Position numbers and translations under genes: made by a program
Shown here: positions 1 to 10,000 of the stretch, in pieces
Numbering within the stretch: the first letter of the stretch is position 1
Layout of the letters: the number at the start of each line of letters is the position of its first letter
Assembly: GCF_013463155.1 (NCBI RefSeq)
Contig: NZ_CP040781.1
Span: 1,364,001 to 1,428,000, forward strand
Reading direction: 5' to 3'
Origin: Staphylococcus sp. 17KM0847
GTDB taxonomy: Bacteria > Bacillota > Bacilli > Staphylococcales > Staphylococcaceae
DNA length: 64,000 bases
Notes under the pieces: model-generated
What the model was told of the DNA's origin: nothing
Databases searched by the model: none
The model's input: the letters and a program-made list of their open reading frames with translations, nothing else

Positions 1-1
1 A

Positions 2-1534
2 TTACTTATATTTATCTTTTTTACAGTATTTCTTCATTATTTACAAATGCAAAAAGAAAATTGTAAGTTACTATATGACTTAGGCTATTCTAAAAAGAAG
101 TTATTTTTCTTTTTAATAGCAAACTTTAAAACCCATATATATTTATATATTTTTTCTACATTAATTATCAGTTTCTTCACTTATACATATATTTATAATG
201 ATCTTTATTTTTTCTATGCGATTATCATTACACTATGCGTCAATATTGCCTTTATTATTTTATGCCTATTTTTAATCTTTATTACTGTAATACATTATGT
301 TAGACAATACGAAAAAAACTTGAAACAGCCAAACGTATTTTTGACAATGTATACTTATATACTTCTAGCTATTGTAGCTATTATTTTTTTATCACTTTCA
401 ACTCAAAATCTTATTGAAAACTATAAATCATATAAACATCAACAGGAGAGTATGAAATATTGGGATATTACAAAACATACGTATAAAACAATGCTATTTG
501 ATCGCGGACAAGTCAAAGATTTAGAACTATCAAAAGCAGTAAGTAAACGATTTAAAAAACATTACAACAGCTCTTATAATCATGGATTTTTAATTGATGC
601 AGAAAATTTTGAAGTTTCAGAAGGGATCCCCCCTACTTATGTACTCAATGAGAAAGAAAATGCGGATATAGAGCCTGATTGTAAAACAATTACAATTGAT
701 AAAGCCTACTTGAAAAGACATAAAATAATGAATACACATCAACAAAATGTATTAGATCAAATGATTGATCAAGATAACACTCAAAATATTCTTGTTCCTA
801 TCAAATTTAAAAAATATGCACGTAAAATAGAATATAATTTTAAAGATCACTTTACTTTTAAAAAGGCAATATTTAGTTATAAAGGGAAAGCTGATAATCA
901 TTTACATATCCATATTATATGGGTGGACAATCGTACAGAATATTTTACTTATCATTCTGATATTGGTGGAAAACGTCATACCATTAAAGCGCCCATTGCT
1001 ATTGTAGAAACAGGAAATACTGATGCATTAAATTTTGAGACTTATCATTCTAAAAAATATGCTTTTGAAAGTCATTTAGATGATCCGTATGAAACCATTA
1101 AAGAAGGCCTTCAAAAGTATGATGTTGAAGCTTATATTCCATGTATTGAATCTATATATAATACCAAAATAGATCACATCCATAAGTTACAAACAAATAT
1201 ATATAAATACAGCACACTCGCTTTATTAACAGGTTTTACTTTTATTATGATGATCTTTACGTTTATTCGTCTGTATTTCACCGCTTATGCTTACAATATT
1301 TTTATTCGACGTCATCTAGGATACAGTTATTTTCTCATTCATCGCAATATCCTTATATTTTTATTATGCCTTAATGTTTTAATGACTGTTTTTCTTTTAT
1401 TACAGTACCACTTTATTTCTTATTTAGTTGTCTCGAGTGTACTCACATTTGAGATAATAGTGTCGTATTACTCATTTATTGCATTAAATAAAGAAAATGT
1501 GAACCATGTGTTAAAGGGGAAGAAAAATGATTGA
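2..1534 (+). CDS. Bacteriocin-associated integral membrane protein (ABC permease), 5' end missing
   Basis: The reading frame is open to the window edge; the first ATG at 47 has no ribosome binding site, and the codons before it encode a hydrophobic stretch (LLIFIFFTVFLHYL), so the true start lies upstream. About 510 residues are visible: three membrane segments in the first 130 residues, a soluble extracytoplasmic part of roughly 260 residues, then three membrane segments at the C-terminus, an FtsX/MacB-like layout. It resembles the bacteriocin-associated integral membrane family found beside lactococcin-972-type bacteriocins, where it pairs with an ABC ATPase for export or immunity. It overlaps the ATPase gene by 8 bp, so the two are one operon. 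The family call rests on architecture and context; the bacteriocin gene itself, if present, would lie before this window. Confidence 0.7.
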   Translation, partial: LLIFIFFTVFLHYLQMQKENCKLLYDLGYSKKKLFFFLIANFKTHIYLYIFSTLIISFFTYTYIYNDLYFFYAIIITLCVNIAFIILCLFLIFITVIHYVRQYEKNLKQPNVFLTMYTYILLAIVAIIFLSLSTQNLIENYKSYKHQQESMKYWDITKHTYKTMLFDRGQVKDLELSKAVSKRFKKHYNSSYNHGFLIDAENFEVSEGIPPTYVLNEKENADIEPDCKTITIDKAYLKRHKIMNTHQQNVLDQMIDQDNTQNILVPIKFKKYARKIEYNFKDHFTFKKAIFSYKGKADNHLHIHIIWVDNRTEYFTYHSDIGGKRHTIKAPIAIVETGNTDALNFETYHSKKYAFESHLDDPYETIKEGLQKYDVEAYIPCIESIYNTKIDHIHKLQTNIYKYSTLALLTGFTFIMMIFTFIRLYFTAYAYNIFIRRHLGYSYFLIHRNILIFLLCLNVLMTVFLLLQYHFISYLVVSSVLTFEIIVSYYSFIALNKENVNHVLKGKKND

Positions 1535-2150
1535 ATTAACAAATATTTGCAAATCATTCGGTACTAAGACACTTATTCAAAATTTTAATTATACAATTGC
1601 ACAAGGAGATTTCGTTATCATCAAGGGGGCAAGTGGTAAAGGAAAATCAACATTACTCAATATAATCGGTTTACTGGAGTCGCCTGAGCAAGGCACAATT
1701 AAATTTAATGGCAAAGTGATTCACAAAGAACAAGATAAATTATTGCTCAAAAGAGAAAGTATTGCTTATATTTATCAAAATTATGGTTTACTCGATCATG
1801 ACACCATTCTAAAAAACTTATCTTTACCTTTAAACATTTCTAAAAAAGAGACGTCTCGTATGAAAGATGCATTAAATCAAGTGGGACTTTCCTCACTTGA
1901 TTTAAAAACCAAAATATATACATGTAGCGGTGGCGAACAACAGCGAATTGCGATAGCGAGAGCCATTTTAAAATCTCCAGCCCTTATTATTGCAGATGAA
2001 CCTACAGGCAACTTAGACATCGATAATGGAATAAAAATCATCAATCTATTTAAACAATTTAATCGTCAGGGCATTACCATCGTTATGGCAACACATGACC
2101 CCTCTTTTTTTAATATCGGTAATAAACTGATTAATATGGATAACTTGTAA
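1527..2150 (+). CDS. ABC transporter ATP-binding protein, bacteriocin exporter type
   Basis: A 207-residue nucleotide-binding subunit. Walker A GASGKGKST is at about residues 34-42, the Q-loop glutamine in YIYQNYG, the signature CSGGEQQR, Walker B ALIIADEPTGNLD and the switch histidine in MATHDP; all catalytic elements are intact. The GASGKGKS and ADEPTGNLD forms are typical of the LolD/MacB-like subgroup that pairs with FtsX-like permeases, including lactococcin 972 exporters. It starts inside the 3' end of the permease gene with AAGGGGAAGAAAA before ATG, indicating translational coupling. It probably powers export of, or self-protection against, a peptide, but the substrate is not visible here. 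Confidence 0.85.
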   Translation: MIELTNICKSFGTKTLIQNFNYTIAQGDFVIIKGASGKGKSTLLNIIGLLESPEQGTIKFNGKVIHKEQDKLLLKRESIAYIYQNYGLLDHDTILKNLSLPLNISKKETSRMKDALNQVGLSSLDLKTKIYTCSGGEQQRIAIARAILKSPALIIADEPTGNLDIDNGIKIINLFKQFNRQGITIVMATHDPSFFNIGNKLINMDNL

Positions 2151-2160
2151 TTCATGTACA

Positions 2161-2200
2161 AAAATATTGGATAGCTAAAATTTTAGCTATCCAATATTTT
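2161..2200. terminator. Perfect 40-bp palindrome, shared bidirectional terminator
   Basis: Two 20-base arms (2161-2180 and 2181-2200) are exact reverse complements with A/T runs at both ends. It lies between the convergent exporter ATPase gene and gatD, whose TAA stop begins at its last base. It should end transcription from both sides. Confidence 0.85.
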
Positions 2201-2925
2201 TAATGATTATTCTTTTTTGCACGTTCAATTAAAACCTTTTTAGCTGCTTCCTCTTCTATACTATCAATGTTTTTAGGTTCAAATGGAATGCCTTTACGCT
2301 CTGCAGCAACTGCTAATAAATAATCTGTCATTTCGTGATTCTTAGGCAGCACTGGACCATGCAAATATGTGCCGAGTAAATTTTTATAATGTAAGCCTTC
2401 TTGTCGATCCGTATCATTATTGCCATAGCCGTGTGTGACATGCCCTAATGTAGGATAGGAATGGTGTGTACGACCACCATGATTTTCAAAACCAACAATT
2501 GTACCAAACTGCTCACTCTCAATCACAATATCCCCTGTTAAGCGATCTGTTTGTGACTCAGTGTAAAAATCTAAAATATGCAGACCTTCTAATACTTTAC
2601 CGTCTGGTGTAATATATTTCTCGCCTAAAAACTGATAGCCTCCACACACAACAAGACCTGGAAGTCCGGACTCAATAGCTTCTTTCAGTTGTTCTTTGAT
2701 TTTAGTTAACTCTTTTGTTGCAAGTGCTTGTTCTCTGTCACTACCGCCACCAATAAAGAAAATATCTGCATTATTCAAATCAATACCGTCTACTTCATTA
2801 ACATCTACAACATTCAACGTAATATTACGCTGCTTTGCACGATATTTCAGTGCCATAATATTACCAATGTCGCTATACAAGTTGAGTTTATCCGGCATAA
2901 AATGAAATACTGTTAACTCATACAT
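2200..2925 (-). CDS. gatD: Lipid II isoglutaminyl synthase, glutamine amidotransferase subunit GatD
   Basis: A class I glutamine amidotransferase-like protein of 241 residues. The nucleophile is Cys94 in [11 protein letters not shown] and the catalytic histidine is His189 in GTYLHGP, the same numbers known for S. aureus GatD. GatD hydrolyses glutamine and passes ammonia to MurT, which amidates the D-Glu of lipid II stem peptides at the membrane. It is the second gene after murT, with an 8-bp overlap, in one operon. It has no catalytic triad glutamate of the usual type, which is normal for this family. Confidence 0.95.
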   Translation of the reverse strand: MYELTVFHFMPDKLNLYSDIGNIMALKYRAKQRNITLNVVDVNEVDGIDLNNADIFFIGGGSDREQALATKELTKIKEQLKEAIESGLPGLVVCGGYQFLGEKYITPDGKVLEGLHILDFYTESQTDRLTGDIVIESEQFGTIVGFENHGGRTHHSYPTLGHVTHGYGNNDTDRQEGLHYKNLLGTYLHGPVLPKNHEMTDYLLAVAAERKGIPFEPKNIDSIEEEAAKKVLIERAKKNNH

Positions 2926-4237
2926 GTCTGTGTCCCTCCTTAAACGAGCGTGTCAACTGATCCAACATTGGAGAGAGTGACGTATAGTTTGGAATGGCCA
3001 CTGTAAAACTCGCATAATCCATCGTCAGTGCAGTTGCCTTATGAATATCTCGTTCTACAATAATAGGCACGTCAACCTCTGCTAACTTTAAACGCAACTG
3101 CAGTTCTTCAGCACGGCTTCCTGTTACGATAATAGCTTCGATATCTTGATGTCTTAACTTCTCAAAATCCGCATCATAAATCCATGATGTATCTCTACCA
3201 TCAGCTGGAAAATCATTCAAGCTTAATAAATATACTTTACGCATATCTAACTGATCCCCCATTGCCATCGATGCATTCATACCTGCTGGATTTTTTGCAA
3301 GATTAATCAATGCTTTTTTATGTTGATATTCAAAATACTGCATACGACCATTATCTGATGTATATGTTTCAAACCCTTTTTGTATCGATTGATTATTTAA
3401 CCCCAGCTCTCTTAATACAGCATACGCAGCAAGTGCATTATACGCGTTAAAATCTCCTGCTATTTTCATTGCAAATGCAGTATCATTAACAGTCATTTGG
3501 ATAAAAGGATTCACTTCAAATGCTGATATTGAATATTGTGGCGTATGACGTTTAAATCCACATTGACAACGATAATGTCCTAATTGATTATAGTGAATAT
3601 AATCATACACTAACAATTGACCACAATTGGGGCAATAACGGCTTTCATTCATTGAAGATTGTTCAAATGTATGCGCTTGTTTATCCATACCATAATATAT
3701 GACGTTATCACTCGCAATTTGTAAGCGACTCACAAACGGATCATCTGCATTGAGTATGAGTTGAATCCCTTTACCACTAATGGCTGATAAAATATTATTA
3801 ACCATAATATCAATCTCACCAAAACGATCCATTTGGTCTCTAAAAAAGTTTGTAAATACCATTTTAGTTGGTGTCATCTCTGTCAGAACGCGTGGAATTG
3901 AACCCTCATCAATCTCAATCACCGCAATTTTAGTGTCAGGTTTAGATTGTACAATAAATGCTGATGTTATACCTGCTGCCATATTCGCGCCTTCATTGTT
4001 ATGGATAATAGAAATTTTATTTTGTTTTAATGTATGTCCAATCAAGTTAGACGTTGTTGTTTTTCCATTTGTTCCACTTACAAAAACGATTTCGTCCACT
4101 TTGGCTGCCAATGTTCTTAATATATTTGTATCAATTTTTCTGGCTACTTGTCCGGGCAAATCCGTACCTTTTCTTCCTGTTGCACGACTCGCCTTTCTTG
4201 CAAGTTTTGCCAGTGTTATTGCTGTCCATTGTTTCAT
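2918..4237 (-). CDS. murT: Lipid II isoglutaminyl synthase, Mur ligase-like subunit MurT
   Basis: A 439-residue Mur ligase homologue: ATP-binding loop SGTNGKTTT at about residues 54-62, a four-cysteine zinc ribbon (CPNCG, then CQCG) inserted at about 200-228, and the C-terminal DUF1727 region. It activates the alpha-carboxyl of D-glutamate in lipid II and uses ammonia from GatD. The start is placed at 4237 because GGAGG lies 8 bases before it and the N-terminus (MKQWTAI) matches S. aureus MurT; an in-frame ATG at 4252 has its Shine-Dalgarno too close. Essential for normal cross-linking and methicillin tolerance in staphylococci by known family data. Confidence 0.95.
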   Translation of the reverse strand: MKQWTAITLAKLARKASRATGRKGTDLPGQVARKIDTNILRTLAAKVDEIVFVSGTNGKTTTSNLIGHTLKQNKISIIHNNEGANMAAGITSAFIVQSKPDTKIAVIEIDEGSIPRVLTEMTPTKMVFTNFFRDQMDRFGEIDIMVNNILSAISGKGIQLILNADDPFVSRLQIASDNVIYYGMDKQAHTFEQSSMNESRYCPNCGQLLVYDYIHYNQLGHYRCQCGFKRHTPQYSISAFEVNPFIQMTVNDTAFAMKIAGDFNAYNALAAYAVLRELGLNNQSIQKGFETYTSDNGRMQYFEYQHKKALINLAKNPAGMNASMAMGDQLDMRKVYLLSLNDFPADGRDTSWIYDADFEKLRHQDIEAIIVTGSRAEELQLRLKLAEVDVPIIVERDIHKATALTMDYASFTVAIPNYTSLSPMLDQLTRSFKEGHRHV

Positions 4238-4264
4238 TCCATTCTCCTCCATTTTACCTCTTGT

Positions 4265-4273
4265 ATTATAACA
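4265..4273 (-). promoter_or_regulatory. Probable extended -10 promoter of murT-gatD
   Basis: On the minus strand TGTTATAAT (extended TGn plus TATAAT) lies about 28 bases before the murT start. No convincing -35 is visible, as is common with extended -10 promoters. Confidence 0.5.
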
Positions 4274-4377
4274 TGCAGTGCTTATTTATAAAATTAAAAC
4301 TCACAAATCATTTATCCATTGCATTTGTACAATATAAATGTGTAAACTAGCATTAAGAACTGTTGGGAGGGAATATT

Positions 4378-4881
4378 ATGTTAGATAAACAATTATTAGA
4401 TGCACTGAATGACCAAATGAACCATGAATTTTTTGCTGCACATGCCTATATGGCGATGGCTGCTTATTGTGATTATAACTCTTATGATGGTTTTGCTAAC
4501 TTCTATATTGAACAAGCAAAAGAAGAACGTTTTCATGGTCAAAAAATTTATGATTATATCAATGACCGTGGTGAAAAAGCTATATTCCAATCTTTAGATG
4601 CACCTAAAGTGGACTTCGATTCAATACTACAAACATTTGAAGATGGTTTAAAACAAGAACAAGATGTTACAAGAAGATTTTATAACTTATCAGAAATTGC
4701 AAATGAAAAGAAAGACTATGCAACAATTTCGTTTTTAAATTGGTTTTTAGATGAACAAGTTGAGGAAGAATCGATGTTTGAACGCCATATCGATTATTTA
4801 AACCGTATTGGTGATGATGCAAATACATTATATCTATACGAAAAAGAACTTGCAGCACGTACTTTTAATGAAGAAGCATAA
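4378..4881 (+). CDS. ftnA: Ferritin FtnA
   Basis: A 167-residue non-haem ferritin. Ferroxidase-site residues are visible: Glu17 in QMNHE, Glu50 and His53 in EERFHG, plus the later [10 protein letters not shown] stretch. It oxidises Fe(II) and stores it as ferric mineral in a 24-mer cytoplasmic shell. The start is the ATG at 4378, preceded by GGGAGG with 7-base spacing, and the protein then begins [17 protein letters not shown] as in S. aureus; a TTG 15 bases upstream is unlikely. It is divergent from murT across about 140 bp. I looked for a PerR or Fur box there and did not see a convincing one. Confidence 0.95.
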   Translation: MLDKQLLDALNDQMNHEFFAAHAYMAMAAYCDYNSYDGFANFYIEQAKEERFHGQKIYDYINDRGEKAIFQSLDAPKVDFDSILQTFEDGLKQEQDVTRRFYNLSEIANEKKDYATISFLNWFLDEQVEEESMFERHIDYLNRIGDDANTLYLYEKELAARTFNEEA

Positions 4882-4899
4882 GATTTGTCGTTTGTAATA

Positions 4900-4953
4900 G
4901 ATGATAGACTACATGTACATTATTAAATGTTCATGCAGTCCTATCATCTTATT
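4900..4953 (+). terminator. Probable ftnA terminator
   Basis: GATGATAG (4900-4907) pairs with CTATCATC (4941-4948), with further imperfect pairing inside and TTATTTC after it. It separates ftnA from the exonuclease gene. Confidence 0.6.
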
Positions 4954-4977
4954 TCGTATTAAAGGAGTTTATGAGAG

Positions 4978-5538
4978 ATGCCAGAAAATGCATTTATTGC
5001 CCTTGATTTTGAAACAGCTAACTTTAAGCACACAAGCATTTGTTCAGTTGGTATGGTTAAAATTCTTGATCATCAGCTGACAGAAACTTTTTATACACTG
5101 GTGAATCCTAATGACTTTTTTTCATCACGCCATATTGCAGTGCATGGTATTCAACCTGAAGATGTTTCTCATGCGCCATACTTTAGTGATGTTTTTCCAT
5201 ATATGTTGGATTTTATCGGAGAATTACCTGTTGTAGCACATAATGCTGCCTTTGATATGTCTGTACTTCATGCTAGTTTAAAAGCTGCACAAATCCCAAC
5301 ACCTCAAATCACTTATTTTTGTTCATGTCAGTTATCTCGTCGTACTGTACACTCTCAACGTTACGGACTTAAGCATATGATGCAATATTACAACTTGGAT
5401 TTTCATGGTCATCATGATGCACTGAATGATGCCAAAGCATGTGCTATGATTACTTATCGTCTCCTACAAAACTATTCTGACTTGGCATCTGTTATAAACT
5501 TATATGGTAAACAATTACAAGATAAAGATATATTATAA
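4978..5538 (+). CDS. DEDDh-type 3'-5' exonuclease (DnaQ-like)
   Basis: A 186-residue stand-alone exonuclease of the DnaQ/PolC-epsilon fold. Motif I is LDFETAN (Asp10, Glu12), motif II is in [11 protein letters not shown], and motif III is the HDALNDAK stretch with the catalytic histidine and aspartate. Such proteins remove nucleotides from 3' ends of DNA or RNA; the exact substrate is unknown. AAGGAG precedes the ATG by about 10 bases. Its stop codon overlaps the convergent dinB stop region by 6 bp, so no terminator separates the two and their mRNAs are complementary at the ends. Confidence 0.85.
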   Translation: MPENAFIALDFETANFKHTSICSVGMVKILDHQLTETFYTLVNPNDFFSSRHIAVHGIQPEDVSHAPYFSDVFPYMLDFIGELPVVAHNAAFDMSVLHASLKAAQIPTPQITYFCSCQLSRRTVHSQRYGLKHMMQYYNLDFHGHHDALNDAKACAMITYRLLQNYSDLASVINLYGKQLQDKDIL

Positions 5539-6603
5539 AAAATCATAAATGGTCAAATTTCTAAATTGAGCATCTTGTAAACTCCCCACAGCAATACCAA
5601 TAAGGCGTATTGCACATTCTGGATCTTTGACGTCACTATATAAATCGTATGCAACTTGATAAATGTCTGATGCATCTCTTACAGGTGTATTTAGACTTTG
5701 CTGTTTTGTATGCGTTTCAAACTCAATGGTTTTTATCTTTACCGTCACTGTGCGTCCTGCTTTTTGTATTTTTTCAAGACGCTCTGCAATGTTATCACAC
5801 AACATTTCCATTTTGCGCAAAATTTCTTCGTCATCATTCGTGTCTACTGAAAATGTTCGTTCTGCCCCTACACTTTTTCGAATACGCTCAGCCTTCACTT
5901 CTCGGTCATCTTTCCCACGAACTCGATCATATAACTGTTGTCCACGCTTGCCAAACAAATAAATTAATTCTTGTGCACTTTTTTTATATAAATCTCGTCC
6001 TGTAAATATATTATTGTCATGCATTTTTTCTTCAGATACGCGACCTACGCCAGGAAAACGCCCTATATCCAAATCCATTAAAATATCATGCACATTTTGA
6101 TGCGTGATAACAGTCATACCATTAGGTTTATGCATACCACTTGCTAATTTCGCCAAAAATTTATTATATGAAACACCTGCACTTGATGTGAGTTTCGTTT
6201 CTTCCCAAATATCTCGACGTATCATCTGCGCAATTTGTGATGCTGAACGGTTGGGTTTTACAATATGTGTAATATCTAAATATGCTTCATCCAAAGATAA
6301 GGGCTCTACAATCTTAGTATAATTTTTAAAGATTTTCATAATTTGTTGAGAAACTGATCGATACACTTCAAAACGAGGCGTTAGATAAAAACCATTAGGA
6401 CAAAGTTGATGTGCACGCACCATAGGCATGGCTGAATGAACACCAAACTGACGTGCTTCATAAGAGGCTGTTGCTACAACACCCCGACCACTAGCTTTTC
6501 CTCCTACGATAACCGGCTTACCTTTTAACTTAGGATGATCTCTCACTTCTACTTGTGCAAAAAAATAATCCATATCAATATGAATAATACGTCGTTCTCT
6601 CAC
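5533..6603 (-). CDS. dinB: DNA polymerase IV (Y-family translesion polymerase)
   Basis: A 356-residue Y-family polymerase, the same length as S. aureus DinB. Catalytic acidic residues are in [12 protein letters not shown] near the N-terminus and SLDEAYLDI at about 102-110; the little-finger domain follows. It lacks an obvious C-terminal clamp-binding extension beyond the TIYDFL end. It copies damaged templates with low fidelity. The start is a GTG at 6603 preceded by GGGGGTG with 6-base spacing. No LexA box was found upstream. It is convergent and overlapping with the exonuclease gene. Confidence 0.95.
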   Translation of the reverse strand: MRERRIIHIDMDYFFAQVEVRDHPKLKGKPVIVGGKASGRGVVATASYEARQFGVHSAMPMVRAHQLCPNGFYLTPRFEVYRSVSQQIMKIFKNYTKIVEPLSLDEAYLDITHIVKPNRSASQIAQMIRRDIWEETKLTSSAGVSYNKFLAKLASGMHKPNGMTVITHQNVHDILMDLDIGRFPGVGRVSEEKMHDNNIFTGRDLYKKSAQELIYLFGKRGQQLYDRVRGKDDREVKAERIRKSVGAERTFSVDTNDDEEILRKMEMLCDNIAERLEKIQKAGRTVTVKIKTIEFETHTKQQSLNTPVRDASDIYQVAYDLYSDVKDPECAIRLIGIAVGSLQDAQFRNLTIYDFL

Positions 6604-7020
6604 ATATCACACCCCCAAAAATCAATACTACTGTACGAGATTTTCTATATATTCATGATAACTCATCACTTATATCCTTCACTCTATCTTTCGTATCCAT
6701 TCCTTTAATATTGACTTAACTACAATCATTTTATTGTAATATCAGTTGTATTTGTAAAAACTTGCTTAGAATACATACTTAGTCATGATATACCCTATAA
6801 ATTACGACAAACAATGGTCAACAACATACCTAAGCAGAAATATTAATCATAAATATCTATCCTAACAATATGATAAACAGTGATTTAAAAATTTAAATAT
6901 CTTAATTATATAAAATGATGAGATATTAAAGAAATAAATACATATTTTCTTCAATAAAGTCCTATATCTTTTTTAAATTATTATACAAGTTTCTCTACTT
7001 CATTAAGTGTTAAAAGTTAA
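6604..7020. other. Gene-free AT-rich stretch between dinB and the surface-protein gene
   Basis: About 417 bp with no open frame of note and no repeat. It holds the dinB leader on the minus strand. A weak SigB-like pair exists but with poor spacing. Confidence 0.6.
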
Positions 7021-7022
7021 AA

Positions 7023-7056
7023 AATCGAGAACCTCTTTATTAAGAGATTCCCGATT
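7023..7056 (-). terminator. Terminator of the giant surface-protein gene
   Basis: AATCGAGAACCTCTT (7023-7037) pairs, with two mismatches, with AAGAGATTCCCGATT (7042-7056); on the minus strand the stem is followed by a T run. It lies about 33 bases after the stop codon. Confidence 0.8.
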
Positions 7057-7088
7057 TAATTTAAGGTTTATTAATAAGATGCTACAAA

Positions 7089-10000
7089 TTAATCTTCACG
7101 ACGATTACGTCTTGTGATACCTAATCCAGCAAGCAGTGCTAGAACACCAAATGTTGTTGTCAATGGCGCATTGTTATGACCTGTTTCTGGTAATGCTTTT
7201 TCTATTGCTTTATTCGCCATTTTCTCTTCTTTTGCTACCTTTTTATCCATAGCTTTAGATTGTTGTTCCATTGCTTCTGGTTGTTGTGGCATACCTGGTT
7301 GTCCTGGCATTTCTGGTTGTTCTGGCATTTCCGGTTGCTCTGGCATTTCCGGTTGCTCTGGCATTTCCGGTTGCTCTGGCATTTCCGGTTGCTCTGGCAT
7401 TTCCGGTTGCTCTGGCATTTCCGGTTGCTCTGGCATTTCCGGTTGCTCTGGCATTTCCGGTTGCTCTGGCATTTCCGGTTGCTCTGGCATTTCTGGTGTG
7501 TTTGGCACATATGGAATATATGTGTCTTTCTCTGGATCTTTCGGTGTCGGTGGAATATATCCTTTACTTGGATCCTTTGGATCTACTGGTTTCAACGGTT
7601 CTTTCGTATCCGGATCTACTGGTGTATATCCTGGTACGTCTGGTACCACTGGTGTACCTGTTTCAGGATTTGTTGGTTCTTGTGGAATTTCTCCATCTGG
7701 ATTTGTTGGGTCAAATGGATATGGATTTTTCGGACGTTCTCCATTTGGTAACTCTGGAATCCAGTTCGCTACTTTTTGGTAAACGTACGTAATCTCTGTT
7801 GTTCCTTCTACAACTTTTCCTGTTTCTTCTCCTTTTGTCTTAGATGGTACTAATACATATCTTGTACCGTCTTTCAACGTAATTGTTTCTGGTTTTGTTG
7901 TTTCTCCATCTGGATTTTGAGCATCAGTTGTATCATACTCTGTTCCAACTTCTGACTCTGGTGTATCCACGCGATCTTTCGCAATCGTTTCTCCATTTGT
8001 ATTTTCATAATGAACGATAACGTCACCTTGTTTTGGTGCTTCTGGTGTCTCTGGTGTGTTTGGCACATATGGAATATATGTGTCTTTCTCTGGATCTTTC
8101 GGTGTCGGTGGAATATATCCTTTACTTGGATCCTTTGGATCTACTGGTTTCAATGGTTCTTTCGTATCCGGATCTACTGGTGTATATCCTGGTACGTCTG
8201 GTACCACTGGTGTACCTGTTTCAGGATTTGTTGGCTCTTGTGGAATTTCTCCATCTGGATTTGTTGGGTCAAATGGATATGGATTTTTCGGACGTTCTCC
8301 ATTTGGTAACTCTGGAATCCAGTTCGCTACTTTTTGGTAAACGTACGTAATCTCTGTTGTTCCTTCTACAACTTTTCCTGTTTCTTCTCCTTTTGTCTTA
8401 GATGGTACTAATACATATCTTGTACCGTCTTTCAACGTAATTGTTTCTGGTTTTGTTGTTTCTCCATCTGGATTTTGAGCATCAGTTGTATCATACTCTG
8501 TTCCAACTTCTGACTCTGGTGTATCCACGCGATCTTTCGCAATCGTTTCTCCATTTGTATTTTCATAATGAACGATAACGTCACCTTGTTTTGGTGCTTC
8601 TGGTGTCTCTGGTGTGTTTGGCACATATGGAATATATGTGTCTTTCTCTGGATCTTTCGGTGTCGGTGGAATATATCCTTTACTTGGATCCTTTGGATCT
8701 ACTGGTTTCAATGGTTCTTTCGTATCCGGATCTACTGGTGTATATCCTGGTACGTCTGGTACCACTGGTGTACCTGTTTCAGGATTTGTTGGCTCTTGTG
8801 GAATTTCTCCATCTGGATTTGTTGGGTCAAATGGATATGGATTTTTCGGACGTTCTCCATTTGGTAACTCTGGAATCCAGTTCGCTACTTTTTGGTAAAC
8901 GTACGTAATCTCTGTTGTTCCTTCTACAACTTTTCCTGTTTCTTCTCCTTTTGTCTTAGATGGTACTAATACATATCTTGTACCGTCTTTCAACGTAATT
9001 GTTTCTGGTTTTGTTGTTTCTCCATCTGGATTTTGAGCATCAGTTGTATCATACTCTGTTCCAACTTCTGACTCTGGTGTATCCACGCGATCTTTCGCAA
9101 TCGTTTCTCCATTTGTATTTTCATAATGAACGATAACGTCACCTTGTTTTGGTGCTTCTGGTGTCTCTGGTGTGTTTGGCACATATGGAATATATGTGTC
9201 TTTCTCTGGATCTTTCGGTGTCGGTGGAATATATCCTTTACTTGGATCCTTTGGATCTACTGGTTTCAATGGTTCTTTCGTATCCGGATCTACTGGTGTA
9301 TATCCTGGTACGTCTGGTACCACTGGTGTACCTGTTTCAGGATTTGTTGGCTCTTGTGGAATTTCTCCATCTGGATTTGTTGGGTCAAATGGATATGGAT
9401 TTTTCGGACGTTCTCCATTTGGTAACTCTGGAATCCAGTTCGCTACTTTTTGGTAAACGTACGTAATCTCTGTTGTTCCTTCTACAACTTTTCCTGTTTC
9501 TTCTCCTTTTGTCTTAGATGGTACTAATACATATCTTGTACCGTCTTTCAACGTAATTGTTTCTGGTTTTGTTGTTTCTCCATCTGGATTTTGAGCATCA
9601 GTTGTATCATACTCTGTTCCAACTTCTGACTCTGGTGTATCCACGCGATCTTTCGCAATCGTTTCTCCATTTGTATTTTCATAATGAACGATAACGTCAC
9701 CTTGTTTTGGTGCTTCTGGTGTCTCTGGTGTGTTTGGCACATATGGAATATATGTGTCTTTCTCTGGATCTTTCGGTGTCGGTGGAATATATCCTTTACT
9801 TGGATCCTTTGGATCTACTGGTTTCAATGGTTCTTTCGTATCCGGATCTACTGGTGTATATCCTGGTACGTCTGGTACCACTGGTGTACCTGTTTCAGGA
9901 TTTGTTGGCTCTTGTGGAATTTCTCCATCTGGATTTGTTGGGTCAAATGGATATGGATTTTTCGGACGTTCTCCATTTGGTAACTCTGGAATCCAGTTCG

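Noticed and set aside
2728..2916. Plus-strand frame opposite gatD.
   Set aside because: Lies wholly within gatD, no ribosome binding site, no protein-like features.
4253..4377. PerR or Fur box between murT and ftnA.
   Set aside because: AT-rich but no string close to TTATAATNATTATAA or the Fur consensus; the TATAAT there belongs to the murT promoter.
6604..6700. LexA/SOS box before dinB.
   Set aside because: No CGAACN4GTTCG-like sequence found on either strand.
6790..6812. Minus-strand GTTTGT and GGGTAT, a possible SigB promoter about 190 bases before dinB.
   Set aside because: Spacer is 11 bases, short of the usual 12-15, and nothing else supports it.
7275..7490. Regular 18-bp units that might suggest a CRISPR or minisatellite.
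   Set aside because: No spacers; units are contiguous, in frame and encode the proline-rich stalk of the surface protein.
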